A stretch of DNA of 64,000 bases from NCBI GenBank assembly GCA_037043235.1, contig JAWRVZ010000104.1:1967458-2031457 (forward strand). Reading direction: 5' to 3'. This document shows, in pieces, positions 60,810-64,000 of the stretch. Position 1 is the stretch's first letter. Every line of letters starts with the position of its first letter. The translations under genes and the position numbers were made by a program. Under the pieces are notes generated by a model. That model was not told where the DNA came from and did not search any database. It worked only from the letters and a program-made list of their open reading frames with translations. This stretch comes from Rhodeus uyekii. Taxonomy: Eukaryota; Chordata; Actinopteri; Cypriniformes; Acheilognathidae.

Positions 60810-62537
60810 TATATATGATAATGGAGAAAAAAGAAGTCGAGGGAGTTCCTTGGCTTCGTTTGAAAAGTAAATGAACTCAACTGAAAACAGAACAATTGAT
60901 TTTCCATTTAGGATGAAACAATCTAACAATCAACTTTCTATTTTTTTAAACAGTCACATCAGTTTGAAAGGTTCAAGCAAATGAATGCCGGATTTGAAAG
61001 CTGCTTTTTGTATTCTCGATAAGTAATCGTAAACGCAATATGTGCAATAACTGTCCGCCAGCTAAACTGCAAGCGCTCCGCACAAATGGCATTACCTTCA
61101 GTGCAATAACAAATAATGAAAACAATATTTCCTGTGCCTCTTTGAGGCTCCTTATTTATTTGAAGATTATCTTCATAAGAAAACATAAACCCTTTTTTAT
61201 GAATTTACTTTGAGAATTTGTCACGAAAACTTGGACCGGATGTGAGCTGACGACAATTTCCACTAATATTGCTTGTGGCAAGCTGCACGATTGTTCTAAT
61301 TTTGCCCTTAGGAAATCATTTTATGTGTCAGCGATTGTGATTTGTGTATTTGTGCGGGAAAGATCCTTTCGGTATTGATCATGTGTACTTCGTCTATGGG
61401 AGAGGCATCTCTGATTGAGGTTCTTGAAGCGACATTTGCACTATATTACGTTCGATCTCTCTAGAGTGCAAGTCGGCCTATTGTGCTCTTTTCTGCCAGC
61501 AGTAAAAATCAATTAAAAGCGTCAGCGGAGACGACCTGCAACTTGGCAACAAAGGGCCTGAAAAAGAAAAGAGTACATATAGATAGCATTGATTAAAGTG
61601 CAGGGAGATAACTTAGAAAATAGTCCACAAGCTGCAGCAAGCTAATAAACAGTATGGGTCGTGAAGTCTTTAAAATGTCTTACCATCTTCCATTTGACTC
61701 ACTGCAGTAAGTAGGCCTACTAAGAAATAACTAAAATTGCTATTAGTGCTTGCCACATTTAAATAGCCGCTATTATGCTAGCGTGTTGTGAGTGTTTTTA
61801 GCATATGTACCTGCTATTGTGTTGCTAGATTTACTACTTAAGGATAGTGGTTAAGTTCACAAGTTTGTATTTGAAATTGCAAGCAAATATTTACCTCACA
61901 AGCAGTGCAAGCAGTCTATTTAGCCACATTAGCTGCTAATGATTCCTCAAGTGAGTTAGCAAAATGACATCTTAAAATAAACAACACCTGACAGATTCAT
62001 TATTCAGTTGTCTTTTCGAAACATCTTTCCTAAGGCAGCATTTGCTCTGCAAACTAGCCTGGAGGATTGAGATGGAAAACACGGCTAGTCAGCTGACGCG
62101 AGTGACTGTTAACAATGCTAACGCCAATTACTTGCAGCTGAGAGTTAAAAAAGAAACGGGGAACAACTAAAATTCCTGATTGACTGCTCGAGGGACCAGA
62201 CACTAATGAAACAATCTTTCCTTCACTCGTGCTGACAGGGGGAGAAATGGAAGTGAAAGGGAAGACACCAAATTACCAGGCACCTTTATCTGCACACTCC
62301 CAGGTTGGGTGTGATTGTACATTATGTGGGGTAATGATCATGACTGCAGGCGAGTCTTTATATGCTAAAGTGTCTCCGTCTTTTAGGCCCGGGCCATTGG
62401 CAGCGGCTGAGTGACTTTGATCTGGCAGACAGCAAGGTGGAGAAATAGAAGATGAGGAAAATTACATTTTTCATAACTTGCTTCGATTTTAGGGACGCAA
62501 TTCAAGGTTTGTATGTTCTGTATGAAACCATTTCTTA

Positions 62538-63045
62538 AGGGCCAGTCACACAGCCGATCGCGCACGAATCACTCACAAATCACGCACAGATTGGGTTTGT
62601 GCGTGCTTGTGCGTCGAGAAATTGACCAAAGTACTCCACGAACATTCGACGCACGCCAGACGCATGAATCACTGACGGAGCGCGTCCAAACACGCACGCT
62701 TCGCGAACGTTCCACGTACAAGCACTTTCAGAAACCACATTGTCAGTGGAATGAACGTGATACGTGTGCGGTTCATGCGTGATCAAGGTGGGGCGTCAGT
62801 GGACGGACGTGGACGTGCGCGGTTTCAAACCAGTTCCGACGCATAAACTACGCACGCCGACTCATGAATAACGTGTCAGAAAAAATGTTAACAGTTCAAA
62901 CCGCCTTCGACACACATCCACTTACAATCACTGACGGTCCACATTGGTTCCACCAACGTAATACGCATACGATGCACGCTCCGCGCAGAAATGAAAATCT
63001 GTAATTCTTGCGTGATTCATGCGTTTTTGCTGTGTGACTGGACCT
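62538..63045. mobile_element. Harbinger-like MITE, copy 2
   Basis: Ends AGGGCCAGTCACACAGC and GCTGTGTGACTGGACCT as in copy 1 (14005-14587), with TTA on both sides (62535-62537 and 63046-63048). It is 508 bp long, shorter and diverged inside compared with copy 1. The open frames across it are shadows of its internal CACGCA/TGCGTG motifs. Confidence 0.75.
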
Positions 63046-64000
63046 TTAAACATAAGCATATACTTAATTTGCATAAGCAAACTGTCCGATCTTTTCTGTA
63101 TACTTGAATAGTTCCTTTTTTTTTGTGTAATAACTTTTTTCTGGGCTAAATAAATTGCAATTCTCAGATGACACCCAAAAACCAACCACAATCCACTTGA
63201 CTGTCTGATGCATTGTACACAAAACTGAAAAGCACTTTCACAGTCTAGCAAGCTCGATAGATAGATTACATGCCAGTCAGATGGAAGATGGTAAAAGTTG
63301 TTAGAAGACATGTAGTTATTAGAAATGTATATGTACATATATATTAAATTTCTCATGAGGTGCTTATGCTACAGTCACACTATGGTTTGTTGTGGTTATT
63401 GCATATGTTACAGTCCTTAATTCAAGATTCAAGAGTTTTTATTTGTCACATACACAGTTATATACAGAATATACAATCAGCAGTGAAATGTAAACAGGTC
63501 CGCTCCATGGACAGTGCAAATTAACAGTTATAAAAAATTAAAATAAAAAAAACTTAAAAAACACAAAGAGGAAATTATAATAGAAATAGAATAAAAAGTG
63601 TACTCTTAAAAAAGTGTATATATATATGTATGTGTGTGTGTATGTAGAATTATAAATAATCAAGTAATAAAAGTAATTGAACAAAAATCCAGCCAGATTA
63701 TTTACTCACTAAAGCCAATTTTTTTACTTCCAGTCAGCGTCTATAAAATATATTTATCAAGTGCTGTTCATAAACTCATCTTACCCCACCAAAACACAAG
63801 CATGACTTCCTACCACCTCACAGTGGCTCTCCACAACACTTTAAGTGAGAAACCAGGTACAATACAAACAAATAAGTATTAAATCTCAAAACATAATAAC
63901 TGTGATAGTAATAATTCCTTGTTTCTATAAATGTCAGTGAAAATGTCAGATTTAATCATGCCGACTTCTGTTAGCATGCCGCAGTCTGACAATAATCTGT
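63046..64000. other. Right-end intergenic DNA
   Basis: Apart from the dispersed repeat at 63415-63545 and a short TATG/GT tract near 63617-63645, nothing is recognised. Confidence 0.5.
63415..63545. repeat. Dispersed fish repeat fragment
   Basis: The text TTCAAGAGTTTTTATTTGTCACATACAC and GTCCGCTCCATGGACAGTGC is familiar from many teleost intergenic regions. It may be a retroposon tail on the minus strand, but the family could not be assigned. Confidence 0.35.

Noticed and set aside
62513..62782. 89-codon frame with similarity to a frame near 14050-14260
   Set aside because: Both lie in copies of the same MITE; the similarity is of transposon DNA, and no transposase motif is present.

Overview
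The window is vertebrate nuclear DNA, most likely from an otophysan (carp- or zebrafish-like) fish. This is inferred from an intron-rich neurexin-family gene with canonical GT-AG splice sites, an AT-rich background, tRNA-derived SINEs with the tail typical of these fishes, several Tc1-like elements, PIF/Harbinger- and hAT-like MITEs, solo LTRs and a chromodomain Ty3/gypsy retrotransposon. No bacterial, phage or CRISPR features were seen.

The only host gene found is on the + strand. Twenty consecutive coding exons between 4694 and 40861 encode the last ~1128 residues of a contactin-associated protein (Caspr/CNTNAP). They cover four laminin-G modules, two EGF modules, a fibrinogen-like module, one transmembrane helix and a short tail ending in EYFI. 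Phases agree at every junction and the reading frame is intact. Signal peptide, discoidin domain and promoter (probably exons 1-4) lie to the left of the window. The tail resembles CNTNAP3 best, but the paralogue is not proven. The 3' UTR starts at 40862, with poly(A) signals at 41456, 41986 and 42014.

The introns are crowded with repeats. They hold a pogo/Tigger-like MITE (5070-5452), a ~1.15 kb GATA/GACA array (10676-11832), a Harbinger-like MITE (14005-14587), a solo LTR carrying an inverted 152-bp copy of that MITE (14938-15431), a purine-rich tract (17870-18560) and a degenerate ~60-bp repeat field (19180-21130). Further on are SINE copies, an LTR fragment (27047-27690), two dead Tc1-like transposons (31612-33035 and 35718-36883), a 320-bp tandem duplication (37589-38230) and a solo LTR 55 bp from a splice acceptor (39510-40263).

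The region from about 42.1 to 64 kb has no recognisable host gene. It holds a Harbinger-like MITE (44959-45623), a hAT-like MITE with an 8-bp target duplication (46551-46791), a young chromovirus in minus orientation (47596-52602), a small solo LTR (54075-54397), a ~600-bp field of ~20-bp degenerate repeats (58318-58915), a (GT)67 tract and a second copy of the 14-kb MITE (62538-63045).

The most informative observation is the chromovirus. It has one long gag-pol-chromodomain frame, a perfect AGAAT target duplication and LTRs identical over all shared bases. Directly beside the 5' LTR is a 10-nt sequence complementary to the predicted 5' end of its own RNA, which is the hallmark of Tf1/sushi-type self-primed reverse transcription. 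The same copy has lost ~160 bp of its 5' LTR and has no ATG before residue ~266.
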